The notes: generated by a model from the sequence alone, not told the origin. Shown: positions 1-11,369, counted from the first letter of the stretch. The stretch: DNA of 64,000 bases from Sphingomonas palmae (GCF_900109565.1 NZ_FNZZ01000001.1:372001-436000), one strand, 5' to 3'. Translations and numbers: made by a program.

Positions 1-462
1 GTAGGAGCGCTTCGGGTGCTGATCGTGCATCAGCTTGCCCGCGTCCTGCTCGACGTGGATGCGCTCTACCCCGATCGTCTTTGAACGACCGTCGTCCTCA
101 ATCTCGACCGCGCCCTCGCCAACCAGCGGATGGTAGAGCTGGCTGATCTGATACCCCTGCGGCAGATCGGCGTAGAAATAGTTCTTGCGATCGAACCGCG
201 ACCATTTGTTAATCTGCGCGTCAATCGCCATCCCGGTGCGCACCGCCTGGCGGATACACTCGCGGTTTGGCACCGGCAGCATGCCCGGCATCGCCGCGTC
301 GACCAGGCTGACCTGGCTGTTCGGCTCCGCACCGAACGCGGTCGCGGCGCCCGAAAACAGCTTGGCGTTGCTCGTCACCTGCGCGTGCACCTCAAGGCCG
401 ATCACGACCTCCCAGTCACCTGTTGCGCCCTTGATGCGATAGGATGTTTCCATGTTCGTCAT
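1..462 (-). CDS. gatB: Aspartyl/glutamyl-tRNA(Asn/Gln) amidotransferase subunit B, N-terminal part (cut by window start)
   Basis: The first 154 codons of GatB, read on the minus strand and running off the window. GatB is the GatCAB subunit that binds and activates misacylated Glu-tRNA(Gln) or Asp-tRNA(Asn); GatA supplies the ammonia. The translation has the family landmarks: [12 protein letters not shown] near the start, then FSGA, LPVPN and [16 protein letters not shown]. The start at 462 (MTNMETSY) has a GGAAG-type ribosome site about six bases upstream; an in-frame ATG at 453 is possible but has a weaker site. It lies about 30 bases downstream of gatA, in the order gatC-gatA-gatB. Confidence 0.95.
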   Translation of the reverse strand, partial: MTNMETSYRIKGATGDWEVVIGLEVHAQVTSNAKLFSGAATAFGAEPNSQVSLVDAAMPGMLPVPNRECIRQAVRTGMAIDAQINKWSRFDRKNYFYADLPQGYQISQLYHPLVGEGAVEIEDDGRSKTIGVERIHVEQDAGKLMHDQHPKRSY

Positions 463-493
463 TCCGCTTCCACGTACGCCGCGCCCTCGCACA

Positions 494-1978
494 TCACCAC
501 CAACGCTCGGGCCGCGCGTTGAAGCCTGCGCGTTCCTCAATCGCGAGCGCCGCGTTCAGCACGCCCTGCTCGTCGAGCGCGCGACCGATCACCTGTAGCC
601 CGAGCGGGAGCCCCGCCTTGTCGAGCCCGCCCGGCACGCTCATCGCCGGCAGACCAGCGAGCGAGGACGGCACGGTGAAGACGTCGTTCAGGTACATCGC
701 AAGCGGATCGGCGCTCTTCTCGCCCAGCGCGAACGCGGCCGATGGCGCGGTTGGGGTGAGCAGCACATCACACCTCTCCCACGCGCGCTCGAAATCCTGC
801 GCGATCAGCGCGCGGACCTTCGATGCCTGCGTGAAATACGCGTCGTAGAAGCCCGCCGACAGCACGTAGGTGCCGATCAGGATGCGCCGCTTCACCTCGT
901 CGCCGAACCCTGCCGCGCGCGTTGCGGCGTACATGTCCTGAAGATTCGCCGCCTCGGGCAGGTCCCGCTGACCGTAACGTACGCCGTCGTAGCGCGCGAG
1001 ATTGGATGACGCCTCCGCCGGCGCGATGATGTAATAGGCCGGCAGCGCGTAGCGCGTGTGCGGCAGCGAAACCTCGACGATCTCGGCGCCGGCATCCTTC
1101 ATCCACGCGATGCCCTGCTGCCACAATGCCTCGATCTCCTCGGGCATGTTGTCGACGCGGTACTCGCGCGGAATGCCGACGCGCTTACCCGCCATGCTGG
1201 CGTTCAGCCCCGCCTCCCACTGGGGGACCGGCACGTCGAGCGAGGTCGCGTCTTTCGCGTCGAACCCGCTCATCGCCTCCAGCATGATCGCGCAGTCGCG
1301 CACGTCGCGCGCCATCGGCCCGGCCTGATCGAGCGAGGAGGCAAAGGCGATCGTACCCCAGCGCGAGCAGCGCCCGTAGGTCGGCTTGATGCCAGAGATG
1401 CCGACGAACGCCGCCGGCTGCCGGATCGAGCCGCCCGTGTCGGTACCCGTCGCGCCCGGCGCGATCCGCCCCGCAACGACCGCGGCGCTACCGCCCGACG
1501 ATCCACCGGGGGCGAGCGGCGCATTGCCGCCGTCGTTCCGCCGCCACGGACTGACCACGTTGCCGAAATAGCTCGTCTCGTTCGACGACCCCATCGCGAA
1601 CTGGTCGAGGTTCAGCTTGCCGAGCATCCCGGCGCCCGCGTCCCACAGCTTCTGCGAAACAGTCGACTCATACTCGGGCTTGAAGCCTTCAAGAATGTGG
1701 CTGGCCGCGGTGGTCTGTACGCCGTTGGTGCAGAACAGGTCCTTCATCCCGATCGGCACGCCCGCCATCGACGGCAAGGTCTCGCCCGCGGCACGCGCCT
1801 GGTCGACCTTGTCGGCAGCGGCGAGCGCGTGTTCCGGCGTCTCGACAATGAAGGCGTTGAGCGGCTTGGCGGCGGCGACCGCTGCGTTGAACGCCTCAGC
1901 CACCTCGCGCGCGGAAAGGTCGCCGTTTGCCACGCCATCGCGGATCTGGCGGATACCCAGGTCGGTCAGGTCACTCAC
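494..1978 (-). CDS. gatA: Glutamyl-tRNA(Gln)/aspartyl-tRNA(Asn) amidotransferase subunit A
   Basis: Amidase-signature enzyme (494 aa) that hydrolyses glutamine and channels ammonia to GatB. The Ser-cisSer-Lys triad is readable: Lys79 in [10 protein letters not shown], cis-Ser160 in the PGGSSGGSA loop and nucleophile Ser184 in [12 protein letters not shown]. The 24-residue spacing of the two serines matches the known GatA layout. Length is normal. The GTG start at 1978 overlaps the last base of the gatC TAG stop, so translation is probably coupled. The gatCAB operon implies that this organism makes Gln-tRNA(Gln) and/or Asn-tRNA(Asn) by the indirect route. Confidence 0.98.
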   Translation of the reverse strand: MSDLTDLGIRQIRDGVANGDLSAREVAEAFNAAVAAAKPLNAFIVETPEHALAAADKVDQARAAGETLPSMAGVPIGMKDLFCTNGVQTTAASHILEGFKPEYESTVSQKLWDAGAGMLGKLNLDQFAMGSSNETSYFGNVVSPWRRNDGGNAPLAPGGSSGGSAAVVAGRIAPGATGTDTGGSIRQPAAFVGISGIKPTYGRCSRWGTIAFASSLDQAGPMARDVRDCAIMLEAMSGFDAKDATSLDVPVPQWEAGLNASMAGKRVGIPREYRVDNMPEEIEALWQQGIAWMKDAGAEIVEVSLPHTRYALPAYYIIAPAEASSNLARYDGVRYGQRDLPEAANLQDMYAATRAAGFGDEVKRRILIGTYVLSAGFYDAYFTQASKVRALIAQDFERAWERCDVLLTPTAPSAAFALGEKSADPLAMYLNDVFTVPSSLAGLPAMSVPGGLDKAGLPLGLQVIGRALDEQGVLNAALAIEERAGFNARPERWW

Positions 1979-2265
1979 TATTCGATCACCTTCGGAACCG
2001 TGAAGAAGCCGTGCTCGCCCTCGGGTGCATTGGCGAGCACCTTTGCGCGGATGCCGCCATCGGTCACCACGTCGTCGCGCAGCCGCAGGTGGTTGGGGAT
2101 CACCGCGGTCATCGGCTGCACCGACGATGTATCCACCTCGCCCAGTTGCTCGATCCAGCCCAGAATGTTGCCGAGTTCCGGCGCAAGGCGCTCGGCCTCC
2201 TCGTCACGGATCGCGATCCGCGCGAGCTTGGCCACGCGTTTAACGGTTGCTGTGTCTACGGACAT
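1978..2265 (-). CDS. gatC: Aspartyl/glutamyl-tRNA amidotransferase subunit C
   Basis: Small 95-aa GatC, the clamp that stabilises the GatA-GatB contact. It opens with the family pattern [17 protein letters not shown] and later has the conserved [17 protein letters not shown] segment. It is the first gene of the gatC-gatA-gatB operon, and its stop shares one base with the gatA start. About 120 bases separate it from the divergent DUF3089 gene, which should hold the operon promoter; I could not pick out a convincing -35/-10 pair. Confidence 0.97.
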   Translation of the reverse strand: MSVDTATVKRVAKLARIAIRDEEAERLAPELGNILGWIEQLGEVDTSSVQPMTAVIPNHLRLRDDVVTDGGIRAKVLANAPEGEHGFFTVPKVIE

Positions 2266-2385
2266 GACCGCGCCGCTACCACCAGCGCCCGCCCGCGCGC
2301 AACCGCAACGATTGCGCGCGAGCCGGCGCTGCGGCAGAGCGGAAGGATCGGTTATGTTTCCCGCTTTCGTCCGGACACCACACCC

Positions 2386-3486
2386 TTGGTTCGCAAATTC
2401 CTCTACATCGTCGCCGGGCTGATCGTCCTCGTGCTTGCCGGGCTGCTCGCCTACCGGATCTGGGGCGTAGAGCTGATGCGCGCGGCGATGGTACCGGGCG
2501 AGGATTTCCGCGCCGTTCGCGGCCTGACACCGGCGGATTACCGAGACGCCAAGCTTTGGCTTGCGCGGCCAGACATCGCGAACAACCCTGCGCTATGGAC
2601 ACCCGGGGGCGAGCAGCCGCGCCGTCAGCCGGGCGGCGCCGCAGTGTTCTTCATCCACCCGACCTCCTACCTCAACCGCGCGCACTGGAACGCGCCGCTC
2701 GACGACAAGGAGGCGAACGACCGCGCCGCGCTGTTCCTGCGCGGGCAGGCGAGCGCCTTCAACGCGGTGGGCGAAATCTGGGCGCCGCGCTATCATCAGG
2801 CGACGTTCGGCGCCTTCCTGACCGATCAGGCCAACGCCGACCGCGCGCTCGATCAGGCCTATCGTGACGTACTCGCCGCGTTTGACGCCTTCGTGGCGCA
2901 GGTCGGCCCCGACCGGCCGATCATCCTCGCGGGTCACAGCCAGGGCGGACTGCACCTGACCCACCTGCTGCGCGACCGTGTCGCCGGAAAGCCGCTCGCC
3001 CGCCGCATCGTCGCGGCTTATGTCGTCGGTTGGCCGGTTTCCACCGTAACCGACCTCGCGGCACTCGGCCTGCCCGCCTGCGCGCGCGCCGACCAGCGCG
3101 GCTGCATCCTGTCGTGGCAGAGCTTCGCCGAGCCCGCCGATCCGTCGCTGATCACCGACAATTACGACCGCACCACCGGCTTCGATGGTCGTCCGCGAAA
3201 GGGAACGCGGATGCTGTGCACCAATCCGATCACCGGCACGCCGTTTACCGCCGCTCCGGCCAGCGCCAATCTGGGTACGCTTTACCCGAGCGAGGACCTG
3301 TCGACCGCGCAGCTTCGCCCCGGCACCGTCGGCGCGCGCTGCGATGCCCGCGGATTGCTGCTGATCGGATCGCCGCCCGACGTCGGCCCTTACGTGCTGC
3401 CGGGCAACAACTACCACGTCTATGACTATAGCCTGTTCTGGGCCAACGTCCGCGCCGACGCCGCACGTCGGAGGGCGGCGCGATGA
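2386..3486 (+). CDS. DUF3089 domain protein, membrane-anchored alpha/beta-hydrolase type
   Basis: About 366 aa with one N-terminal membrane helix ([17 protein letters not shown]) and then a DUF3089 domain. Family marks are the [10 protein letters not shown] segment, the [12 protein letters not shown] segment and a nucleophile elbow ILAGHSQGG typical of serine hydrolases. The domain probably faces the periplasm; the substrate is unknown. The frame is open far upstream over antisense gatC, so the start is inferred. TTG at 2386 puts the helix at the N terminus, but no clear ribosome site precedes it. The stop overlaps the ruvX ATG by four bases, so the two are co-translated. Confidence 0.8.
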   Translation: MVRKFLYIVAGLIVLVLAGLLAYRIWGVELMRAAMVPGEDFRAVRGLTPADYRDAKLWLARPDIANNPALWTPGGEQPRRQPGGAAVFFIHPTSYLNRAHWNAPLDDKEANDRAALFLRGQASAFNAVGEIWAPRYHQATFGAFLTDQANADRALDQAYRDVLAAFDAFVAQVGPDRPIILAGHSQGGLHLTHLLRDRVAGKPLARRIVAAYVVGWPVSTVTDLAALGLPACARADQRGCILSWQSFAEPADPSLITDNYDRTTGFDGRPRKGTRMLCTNPITGTPFTAAPASANLGTLYPSEDLSTAQLRPGTVGARCDARGLLLIGSPPDVGPYVLPGNNYHVYDYSLFWANVRADAARRRAAR

Positions 3487-3953
3487 TCACCACGAACGCA
3501 GGCGAATATGCCGCCGCGCTGCCGAACGGCGGTCGCCTGCTCGGACTGGACCTCGGCACCAAGACGATTGGCACCGCGCTGTGCGACGCCGGGTGGAGCT
3601 TCGCCAGCCCTGCCCCGCTGATCCGCCGCACGAAGTTCACCGCCGACAAGGCTGAGCTGATCCGGTTGGTACAGGCGCAGCACGTCGTCGGCCTCGTCAT
3701 GGGCCTGCCGCTCAACCTCGACGGCAGCGTCAGCCCGCGCAGCCAGTCGGCGCGTGCGTTTGCGCGTAACTGCGCCGACATCAACCTGCCGATCCTCTTG
3801 TGGGACGAGCGCTGGTCGACCGTCGCGGCCGAACGCGCGTTGATCGAGCAGGATATGAGCCGCGCCAAGCGCGCCGAGCGGATCGACTCCGCCGCCGCCG
3901 CGCACATCCTGCAGGCTGCGATTGATGCGCTGGTGAACGTCGCCTCGCGCTGA
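3483..3953 (+). CDS. ruvX: Putative pre-16S rRNA nuclease / RuvX (YqgF family)
   Basis: 156-aa RNase H-fold protein of the YqgF/RuvX family, involved in 16S rRNA 5'-end maturation and, in some bacteria, linked to Holliday junctions. Visible marks are the first acidic strand [12 protein letters not shown], the [15 protein letters not shown] segment, [16 protein letters not shown] and the C-terminal [13 protein letters not shown] with the conserved D-x-AAA-x-IL pattern. It overlaps the upstream DUF3089 gene by ATGA, and trmFO follows about 45 bases downstream on the same strand. Confidence 0.95.
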   Translation: MITTNAGEYAAALPNGGRLLGLDLGTKTIGTALCDAGWSFASPAPLIRRTKFTADKAELIRLVQAQHVVGLVMGLPLNLDGSVSPRSQSARAFARNCADINLPILLWDERWSTVAAERALIEQDMSRAKRAERIDSAAAAHILQAAIDALVNVASR

Positions 3954-3997
3954 TGCACCGCTTGCGGCGCGGTGCTCAGCCGCTATCTGCCACGCGC

Positions 3998-5308
3998 ATG
4001 ACCCATGACATTCACGTGATCGGCGGCGGACTAGCAGGCTCGGAGGCCGCGTGGCAGCTCGCCGAGGCAGGCTTCAAGGTACGCCTGTCCGAGATGCGCG
4101 GCAGCGGCGAGAACACGCCCGCGCACCACACCGATCATCTCGCCGAGCTCGTTTGCTCGAACAGCTTTCGCTCAGACGATGCCGAGTCGAATGCAGTAGG
4201 GTTGCTGCACCAGGAGATGCGCGCGCTCGGTTCCCTGATCCTGCGCACGGGTGACACCCACCGCGTACCTGCCGGCAGCGCGCTGGCAGTCGACCGCGAC
4301 GGCTTCTCGGCAGGCGTCACAGCGGTTCTTGAGGCACATCCGAACGTCACGATTGTGCGCGAGCGCGTCGACGTGTTGCCAGAAGGTCCCGCCATCATCG
4401 CGACTGGCCCGCTGACCGCGCCCGCGCTGTCCGACAGCATCGCCGCCGAAACCGGTCGCGATTCGCTCGCCTTCTTCGACGCGATCGCACCGATCGTGCA
4501 TCGTGACTCGATCGACATGGATGTCGCCTGGGCGCAGTCGCGTTGGAACAAGGGCGACGGCACCGACTACATCAACTGCCCGCTCGACAAGGAGCAATAC
4601 CACGCCTTCGTCCAGGCGCTGCTCGACGGTGAGAAGACCGAGTATAAGGAGTGGGAGAACGTCCCCTATTTCGAAGGCTGCATGCCGATCGAAGTGATGG
4701 CGTCGCGCGGACCGGAAACGCTGCGTTTCGGTCCGATGAAGGGTGTCGGTCTCGATGTGCCGAGCACGGGTCGCTGGCCCTACGCCGCAGTGCAGCTCCG
4801 GCAGGACAATGCGCAGGGAACGCTGTGGAACATCGTCGGCTTCCAGACCAAGCTGAAGCACGCCGAGCAGGTCCGCATCTTTCGCACCATTCCGGGGCTT
4901 GAGAACGCCGAGTTCGCGCGGCTGGGCGGGCTGCATCGCAACACCTTCCTGCGCTCGCCCGAGTTGCTCGACGGCACGTTGCGGCTGGCCTCGCGTCCTA
5001 ACATCCGCTTCGCCGGGCAGATCACCGGTTGCGAAGGCTATGTCGAGAGCGCCGCGATCGGCCTGCTCGCCGGTCGCTTCGCAGCGGCCGAGCTTGCCGG
5101 TCGCCACCTTCCCTCCCCGCCGCGTGAGACTGCACTCGGCGCGCTGCTGTCGCACATCACGGGCGAGGCGGTGGCGGAGACGTATCAGCCGATGAACGTC
5201 AACTTCGGGCTGTTCCCGCCGATTGAGGGCAAGACGAAGAAGGCCGATCGCAAGCGGATGTACACCGATCGTGGCCGTGCGGCGCTAGCAGGCTGGCTCG
5301 CGGCCTAA
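3998..5308 (+). CDS. trmFO: Methylenetetrahydrofolate-tRNA (uracil-54-C5)-methyltransferase, FAD-dependent
   Basis: 436-aa TrmFO, which makes m5U54 (ribothymidine) in the tRNA T-loop using methylene-tetrahydrofolate and FADH2 instead of SAM. The Rossmann FAD motif GGGLAG is at residues 9-14. The two functional cysteines are visible: Cys53 in LVCSNSFRS and a second at about 228 in [21 protein letters not shown]. The C-terminal [17 protein letters not shown] segment completes the FAD fold. The frame is open upstream to 3953, but the start is placed at 3998 ([14 protein letters not shown]), where homology begins. The stop overlaps the convergent EF-hand gene by four bases. Confidence 0.97.
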   Translation: MTHDIHVIGGGLAGSEAAWQLAEAGFKVRLSEMRGSGENTPAHHTDHLAELVCSNSFRSDDAESNAVGLLHQEMRALGSLILRTGDTHRVPAGSALAVDRDGFSAGVTAVLEAHPNVTIVRERVDVLPEGPAIIATGPLTAPALSDSIAAETGRDSLAFFDAIAPIVHRDSIDMDVAWAQSRWNKGDGTDYINCPLDKEQYHAFVQALLDGEKTEYKEWENVPYFEGCMPIEVMASRGPETLRFGPMKGVGLDVPSTGRWPYAAVQLRQDNAQGTLWNIVGFQTKLKHAEQVRIFRTIPGLENAEFARLGGLHRNTFLRSPELLDGTLRLASRPNIRFAGQITGCEGYVESAAIGLLAGRFAAAELAGRHLPSPPRETALGALLSHITGEAVAETYQPMNVNFGLFPPIEGKTKKADRKRMYTDRGRAALAGWLAA

Positions 5309-5781
5309 TTGTCGTCGCGCGCTGGCGTGGGCGTGCACGCGCACGCCGGGCGCTTCGACTTGCGCTTGGGCTTGGTCGTCGCGAATTCGCTCGCGTTCAG
5401 CGCGCCTGAACGGTCAGCATCGGCGTCGGTAAACCTCTTCGCCGTTTTCGCTGACCATTCGTCGAACGACAGCTGACCGTCACCGTTCAGGTCCAGCTTC
5501 GCAAAAGCCTTGCGTCGGCTGAGCAGATATTCCTCGCGCGTGATCTTGGCGTCGCGATCCTTGTCGTATCGATCGAACCGCTTCTGCTCGCGCGTCCGCT
5601 CGGGCGCTTCGGGCAGGTCCGCCGGTGGGTCCTCGACCGGAGCAGTACCGCTCTGCGGCATGGCCGGCAGGATCGTCGCGGCGCGCGCGGTCGCGCCGTC
5701 CTCCGTGTCGCCGAACAACATCAGCCACCCGGCCCCACCCAGCAGCAACGCCGCCAGTCCACCCACCAGATAGCGCCACAT
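5305..5781 (-). CDS. EF-hand domain protein, membrane-anchored or secreted
   Basis: 158 aa with an N-terminal hydrophobic stretch (residues 4-23, uncleaved anchor or signal), a Pro/Ala-rich linker, and then EF-hand-type calcium loops. The loops start at about Asp73 ([12 protein letters not shown]), Asp97 ([12 protein letters not shown], the most canonical) and Asp119 ([14 protein letters not shown]). The tail is basic, KPKRKSKR, followed by a Cys-containing end. It is probably a periplasmic calcium-binding protein of unknown role. Its 3' end overlaps the convergent trmFO stop by four bases, so there is no room for a terminator between them. Confidence 0.85.
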   Translation of the reverse strand: MWRYLVGGLAALLLGGAGWLMLFGDTEDGATARAATILPAMPQSGTAPVEDPPADLPEAPERTREQKRFDRYDKDRDAKITREEYLLSRRKAFAKLDLNGDGQLSFDEWSAKTAKRFTDADADRSGALNASEFATTKPKRKSKRPACACTPTPARDDN

Positions 5782-5841
5782 CGCTTCATGCCCCCCAGCG
5801 TTTGCGGAAGGCTAGCGACGCGCGGAAGCGGACGAAAGGCG

Positions 5842-6501
5842 TCAGCGTCCAATCATACGGAATTGCACGACGCGCGCGGCACGCCTCGGCCCATCGGCAA
5901 CGCCCCGCCCTGCCGCTGCCATATACGCGTCGACCGCAAGTGCACCGAACGGCCGCGCGCCGTGCCATCGAGCGCGGAAGACGGGGTCGGCCAGGTCAAG
6001 TGCCGCCGTGATTGCCTGCTGTCGAATGGCGTCCTGACTGACGTTTGCCGCAAGATCCGCGAAGGCCCAAAGCGCACCGGCTTGCGCGACCTGCGGATCA
6101 TCCTCACCTAGCAGCGCCGCGGCGGCGCGGAACAGCGTCGCGCCGCGCAGATGCGCGAATTGCGTGAGCATATCAGCGTTGGCTCGCTCATGGTCGAGCA
6201 GAGCCTCCCATCCTTCCGTCATCATCGCCAGATCGCGTCCCGCCACGCGTCCCTTACCGATATGACCTGCGAGCGCCTGCAGAAGCGGTTGAGCCGGCGG
6301 CGGGGCATGGTCGAGCTTCTCGAGCGCCTCGTACCACCACGTCAGCCGCATCTGCCCCACGATCGGCTGCTCGGTCGTGCGAACGATGTTACCGAGCTGC
6401 CGGTCGAGCGCGAACAACGTGTCTACGCCGGTGCCGACGAACCGCGCACCGCACCAGGCGAAGACGCGTGACGGACTGCTGAGCGATTGGCTACCTGACA
6501 C
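5842..6501 (-). CDS. Short squalene/phytoene-synthase-like protein (NDUFAF6-like, probably non-catalytic)
   Basis: About 219 aa of the squalene/phytoene synthase superfamily. It contains VDTLFALDRQLGNIVRTT and then VGQMRLTWWYEALEKL, which match short alphaproteobacterial members and, by memory, mitochondrial complex I assembly factor NDUFAF6. The DxxxD prenyl-diphosphate motifs of true squalene or phytoene synthases are not visible, and the chain is shorter than those enzymes. GTG at 6501 best matches the expected N-terminal length; the frame is open to a second GTG at 6528. It is divergent from the downstream pilus genes. No other carotenoid or hopanoid gene is nearby, so prenyl condensation is unlikely. 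Confidence 0.75.
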   Translation of the reverse strand: MSGSQSLSSPSRVFAWCGARFVGTGVDTLFALDRQLGNIVRTTEQPIVGQMRLTWWYEALEKLDHAPPPAQPLLQALAGHIGKGRVAGRDLAMMTEGWEALLDHERANADMLTQFAHLRGATLFRAAAALLGEDDPQVAQAGALWAFADLAANVSQDAIRQQAITAALDLADPVFRARWHGARPFGALAVDAYMAAAGRGVADGPRRAARVVQFRMIGR

Positions 6502-6566
6502 CGCGGTCAGATGGCCGCACCAGCCCACTTCGACAAGTGTGACTAACGACGCGTTAACTGACTTCC

Positions 6567-8573
6567 TTGAAGCGATATTGGACGTTTCTGCGCCATCGCG
6601 GCGCGGTGACCCGTCGATCGACCCTGTCCGACAAGCGCCCGACGCGCGAGCGTGCCGGTTTTCTGGTGCGGCTGCTGCGCGACCGCGCGGCCAATACGCT
6701 CATCATCGTGGCCGCCTCGCTCATCCCGCTGACCGCGATGGCGGGGTCTGCGATCGACATCGGCCGCATGTACGCGGTCAAGTCGCGATTGCAGCAGGCT
6801 TGCGACGCCGGCGTACTGGCCGGACGCAAGTTCATGAAGGTCGACGGCACGAACACGCTCGATCAGAATGCGGCCACTCAGGCGCAGCAGTTCTTCAAGA
6901 ACAACTTTCAAGCCGGGTGGATCGCAACCACCAACCCCGTCTTCTCGCCGGTCAAGACCAGCGATCAGCAGGTGTCTGGCACCGCCTCGGTCACCGTGCC
7001 GATGAGCATCACCAAGATCATCGATGCGAAAGACGCGACCGTCACCGTTTCGTGCATGGCGCGATACGACATCTCGGACACCGATGTGATCTTCGTGCTC
7101 GATACGACCGGCTCGATGGCCTGCCGTCCCGAAGACACCGACGCACAGTGCAACGCCTACGTGCAGGCGAACCCTGCGGTCTCATACACCCGGCCGAGCG
7201 ACTCGTACGCGATGCCCGGCTACAGCGCGCAGAACGGCTTCGGCGTGCCCGAGACGACCGCCGGCAACGGTTCGCGCATCAAGGCGCTGCGACAGGCGGT
7301 AAAGGACTTCTACAGCACGGTCGCGAGCAGCGTCGATGCGAACACCCGCGTTCGCTACGGCTTCGTCAGCTACACCTCGATCATCAACGCCGGAAAGGCG
7401 ATCTACGACGTCAACCCCGCCTATCTGATCGGCAATTCTGCCGGGGAGACGGTCAACTATCAGACCCGCGTCGTCACCGGCGAGTATGAGATCAGCCGTC
7501 AGACCGATGGTCAGAAGAACAACAAGAGTCAGCAAGGATGCACGTCCAGTGCTCCTGCACCGCAACGCGATCCCGCTCGGACCAGCGCCAATCAGTACCC
7601 ATTTCGCCCAAGTGACGGGCGGGCTACGCTCGTGACGCAGGAATGGGACGCCTTTCAAGGCTGTTCAACGGTTACAAGGACGCTCGGGCCTGTCTGGACC
7701 TACGGCCAGTATCCGCAGGACGTGTCGCAGTTCATCAAGGGCGGCACCGTCAGCGATCCGACCTACGTTAAGGCCACGGCCACGGCATGGGACGGCTGCA
7801 TCGAGGAGCGTCAGACCCAGTCTGGCACCACCAGCTTCAACGCAAGCGCCTATGATCTCGACCCATCGTTGATCCCGACTGCAAACGCAGCGACGCGCTG
7901 GCGTCCAGCGTGGCCCGCGGTCAGCTGGGCTAGGTACAATTACCGATCAACCGCGACTCAGACGAGCAACGACGAGACCTTTTTCCCCTATCGGGCTGCC
8001 GTTAACTTGGGATCCGACGATCAGCGCGACTCCGGCTTCTACTCTTGCGGCAAGCCGATCCGACGGTTGAAGGAGATGTCCTCGGCCGACATCGCAAACT
8101 ACGTCGACGCGGCCGACTTCAAGCCGCTCGGCGGCACCTATCACGACACGGGCATGATCTGGGGTGTGCGCCTGCTCGCGCCAAACGGCATCTTCGCCGC
8201 CGACAACACTGGCCGCACGGGCCAGCCACTACCAAAGAAGGTCATCGTCTTCCTGACCGACGGCGACATGGCGCCGAGCCAGAACATCTACGGTCAGTAC
8301 GGGATCGAATATTACGACCAGCGGGTCAGCGGCGGCGCTAGTTCGCCATCGCTAAAGGACTTCCACAATGCCCGCTTCCTCTACGAGTGCGCGCAGGCGT
8401 CGCAACTTAAGATAGACGTGTGGACGGTCGCGATCGGCGCGAACACGACCAACGAGCTGACGCAGTGCGCGAGCAGCCCGGCACAGGCGCTGTACACCAC
8501 CACCGGCAGCGGCCTCTCGGCACTATTTCAGAAGATTGCGAAACAGGTTGCGATGTTGAGGCTCCAGCAGTGA
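6567..8573 (+). CDS. TadG-type pilus assembly protein with von Willebrand A domain
   Basis: 668 aa. The N-terminal part has the TadE/TadG signature: a basic stretch, then a membrane helix (ANTLIIVAASLIPLTAMAG) and GSAIDIGRMYAVKSRLQQACDAGVLA. A von Willebrand A fold follows from about residue 170, with a MIDAS-like DTTGSM in VIFVLDTTGSM and a later VIVFLTDGDMAP strand. Such proteins sit in the envelope and help assemble Tad/Flp pili. The start is uncertain: TTG at 6567 gives MKRYW, and GTG at 6606 is the other choice; neither has a strong ribosome site. The middle (about 7.5-8.0 kb) looks variable. The stop overlaps the next gene by GTGA. Confidence 0.85.
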   Translation: MKRYWTFLRHRGAVTRRSTLSDKRPTRERAGFLVRLLRDRAANTLIIVAASLIPLTAMAGSAIDIGRMYAVKSRLQQACDAGVLAGRKFMKVDGTNTLDQNAATQAQQFFKNNFQAGWIATTNPVFSPVKTSDQQVSGTASVTVPMSITKIIDAKDATVTVSCMARYDISDTDVIFVLDTTGSMACRPEDTDAQCNAYVQANPAVSYTRPSDSYAMPGYSAQNGFGVPETTAGNGSRIKALRQAVKDFYSTVASSVDANTRVRYGFVSYTSIINAGKAIYDVNPAYLIGNSAGETVNYQTRVVTGEYEISRQTDGQKNNKSQQGCTSSAPAPQRDPARTSANQYPFRPSDGRATLVTQEWDAFQGCSTVTRTLGPVWTYGQYPQDVSQFIKGGTVSDPTYVKATATAWDGCIEERQTQSGTTSFNASAYDLDPSLIPTANAATRWRPAWPAVSWARYNYRSTATQTSNDETFFPYRAAVNLGSDDQRDSGFYSCGKPIRRLKEMSSADIANYVDAADFKPLGGTYHDTGMIWGVRLLAPNGIFAADNTGRTGQPLPKKVIVFLTDGDMAPSQNIYGQYGIEYYDQRVSGGASSPSLKDFHNARFLYECAQASQLKIDVWTVAIGANTTNELTQCASSPAQALYTTTGSGLSALFQKIAKQVAMLRLQQ

Positions 8574-9163
8574 TCCGCGCCTTCCTCCGCCGCCTTCGCC
8601 GCGACCATCGCGGCGTGACCATCGTCGAGTTCGCGATCGTCACGCCCGTATTGCTGACGCTGCTGATGGGCGCCTTCGACCTTATCTATCAGACCTACGT
8701 ACAGAACGTGCTCGACGGCGCGATGTACAAGGCGGGCCGCGATTCCGCGCTCGAGAACAACGCTGCGTCCGCCGCGGCAATGGACGCCAAGGTCATCGGC
8801 ATGGTCAGCGCGGTCGGCTCGGGCATGACCTTCCAGCCGATGCGCCGTAGCTATTCGAGCTACCTTCTGGCGAAACCGGAGAATTTCACCGACAAGAACG
8901 GCAACGGCGTTCGCGACCCCGGCGAATGCTACGACGACGTCAACGGCAACAAGCAGTGGGACGCCGACCCCGGACGAGTCCAGACGCAGGGCGGCGCGAA
9001 CGACGTGACCCGGTACACCATGACCGTGACTTACCAACGACTGTTTCCCGTCGCTGGGCTGCTGGGCATGCCGACAACGCAGACGATCAGTGCCGAAACA
9101 TTCCTGAAGAACCAGCCTTACAGAACGCAGACCGTTCAACCGATCGAGTCGATATGCACGTGA
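8570..9163 (+). CDS. TadE-like pseudopilin with calcium-loop-like insertion
   Basis: 197 aa. After a basic leader (RAFLRRLRRDHRG) comes the TadE helix, VTIVEFAIVTPVLLTLLMGAF, with the invariant Glu, followed by a periplasmic domain. That domain carries two acidic loops, DKNGNGVRDPGE and DVNGNKQWDAD, resembling calcium-binding repeats of the SdrD B/EF-hand type. The GTG start at 8570 overlaps the stop of the upstream TadG-like gene (GTGA), so the pair is translationally coupled. It is probably a minor pseudopilin of the Flp/Tad system. Confidence 0.88.
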   Translation: MIRAFLRRLRRDHRGVTIVEFAIVTPVLLTLLMGAFDLIYQTYVQNVLDGAMYKAGRDSALENNAASAAAMDAKVIGMVSAVGSGMTFQPMRRSYSSYLLAKPENFTDKNGNGVRDPGECYDDVNGNKQWDADPGRVQTQGGANDVTRYTMTVTYQRLFPVAGLLGMPTTQTISAETFLKNQPYRTQTVQPIESICT

Positions 9164-9888
9164 CCACGACCCGCGCTCTCAACATCATGAAGTCGTGCGT
9201 ACGTCACAACGGCCGACGGCTACGGCGCGATCGATCGGGGGTCGCCCTCATCGAGTTCGCGATCTCTCTACCGATTGTTCTCGCAATCGGCTGCTACGGC
9301 ACGGAGACGGCGAACCTCGTGCTGATGCACGAGCGGATCAATCAGATCGGCCTCGCGCTGGCCGACAATGCGTCGCGCGTCGGCAACATGCAGAGCGACA
9401 ATTCATCGCAATTGCGTGAGATCGACATCAACGACGCGCTGACCGCGGCGCGCATTCAGGGTGAGCGATGGCAGGTGACGCAGAATGCGCGCATCACCGT
9501 ATCCAGTCTGGAGGAGCACGGCGGCAAGCAGTACATCCGCTGGCAACGCTGTATCGGGTTGAAAAAAGGCGCCAATTACGACTCGCGCTACGGTGTCGCG
9601 ACGACCGACTCCGGTCTGCAGCCGTGGCCCGCGGCGCCGGGCAAGCAGGTCACCGGCATGGGTGACGCGGGCGCGATTGTGACTGCTCCACCCGATTCAG
9701 GTGTGATGTTCGTCGAGATCAACTACGATTATCAGCCCGTCGTCGGCGCCGCCTGGGTGCCGACCAGTTCCACGCTGATGCACTACAATTCGGCGTTCGT
9801 TGTACGCGACAAGCGCACGTTCAGCCAAATATTCAATCCGTCGCCCGAGGCGACGAAATACACCTGCGATCGCTACACCGCGACGTGA
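9154..9888 (+). CDS. TadE-like pilus assembly protein
   Basis: About 244 aa with a basic N terminus (GRRLRRDRSG), the TadE-type helix VALIEFAISLPIVLAIGCYG and the segment VLMHERINQIGLALADNASRVG, followed by a predicted extracytoplasmic domain. ATG at 9154 overlaps the preceding gene by ten bases; GTG at 9160 would give a four-base GTGA overlap like the one upstream. It is the last gene of the three-gene TadG-TadE-TadE set. The Tad ATPase, secretin and platform genes are not in this window, but two Flp pilin genes occur near 57 kb. Confidence 0.85.
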   Translation: MHVTTTRALNIMKSCVRHNGRRLRRDRSGVALIEFAISLPIVLAIGCYGTETANLVLMHERINQIGLALADNASRVGNMQSDNSSQLREIDINDALTAARIQGERWQVTQNARITVSSLEEHGGKQYIRWQRCIGLKKGANYDSRYGVATTDSGLQPWPAAPGKQVTGMGDAGAIVTAPPDSGVMFVEINYDYQPVVGAAWVPTSSTLMHYNSAFVVRDKRTFSQIFNPSPEATKYTCDRYTAT

Positions 9889-9907
9889 GCGATCGCAGGC
9901 GTTGGCC

Positions 9908-11368
<1,461 letters not shown>

Positions 11369-11369
11369 G

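Noticed and set aside
1058..2422. Open frame of 454 codons on the plus strand opposite gatA/gatC
   Set aside because: It is antisense to clearly homologous gatCA and Arg/Gly/His-rich with no domain; long antisense frames are expected at this GC content.
5842..6501. Carotenoid or hopanoid synthesis gene
   Set aside because: Short chain, no Asp-rich motifs and no neighbouring crt or hpn genes.
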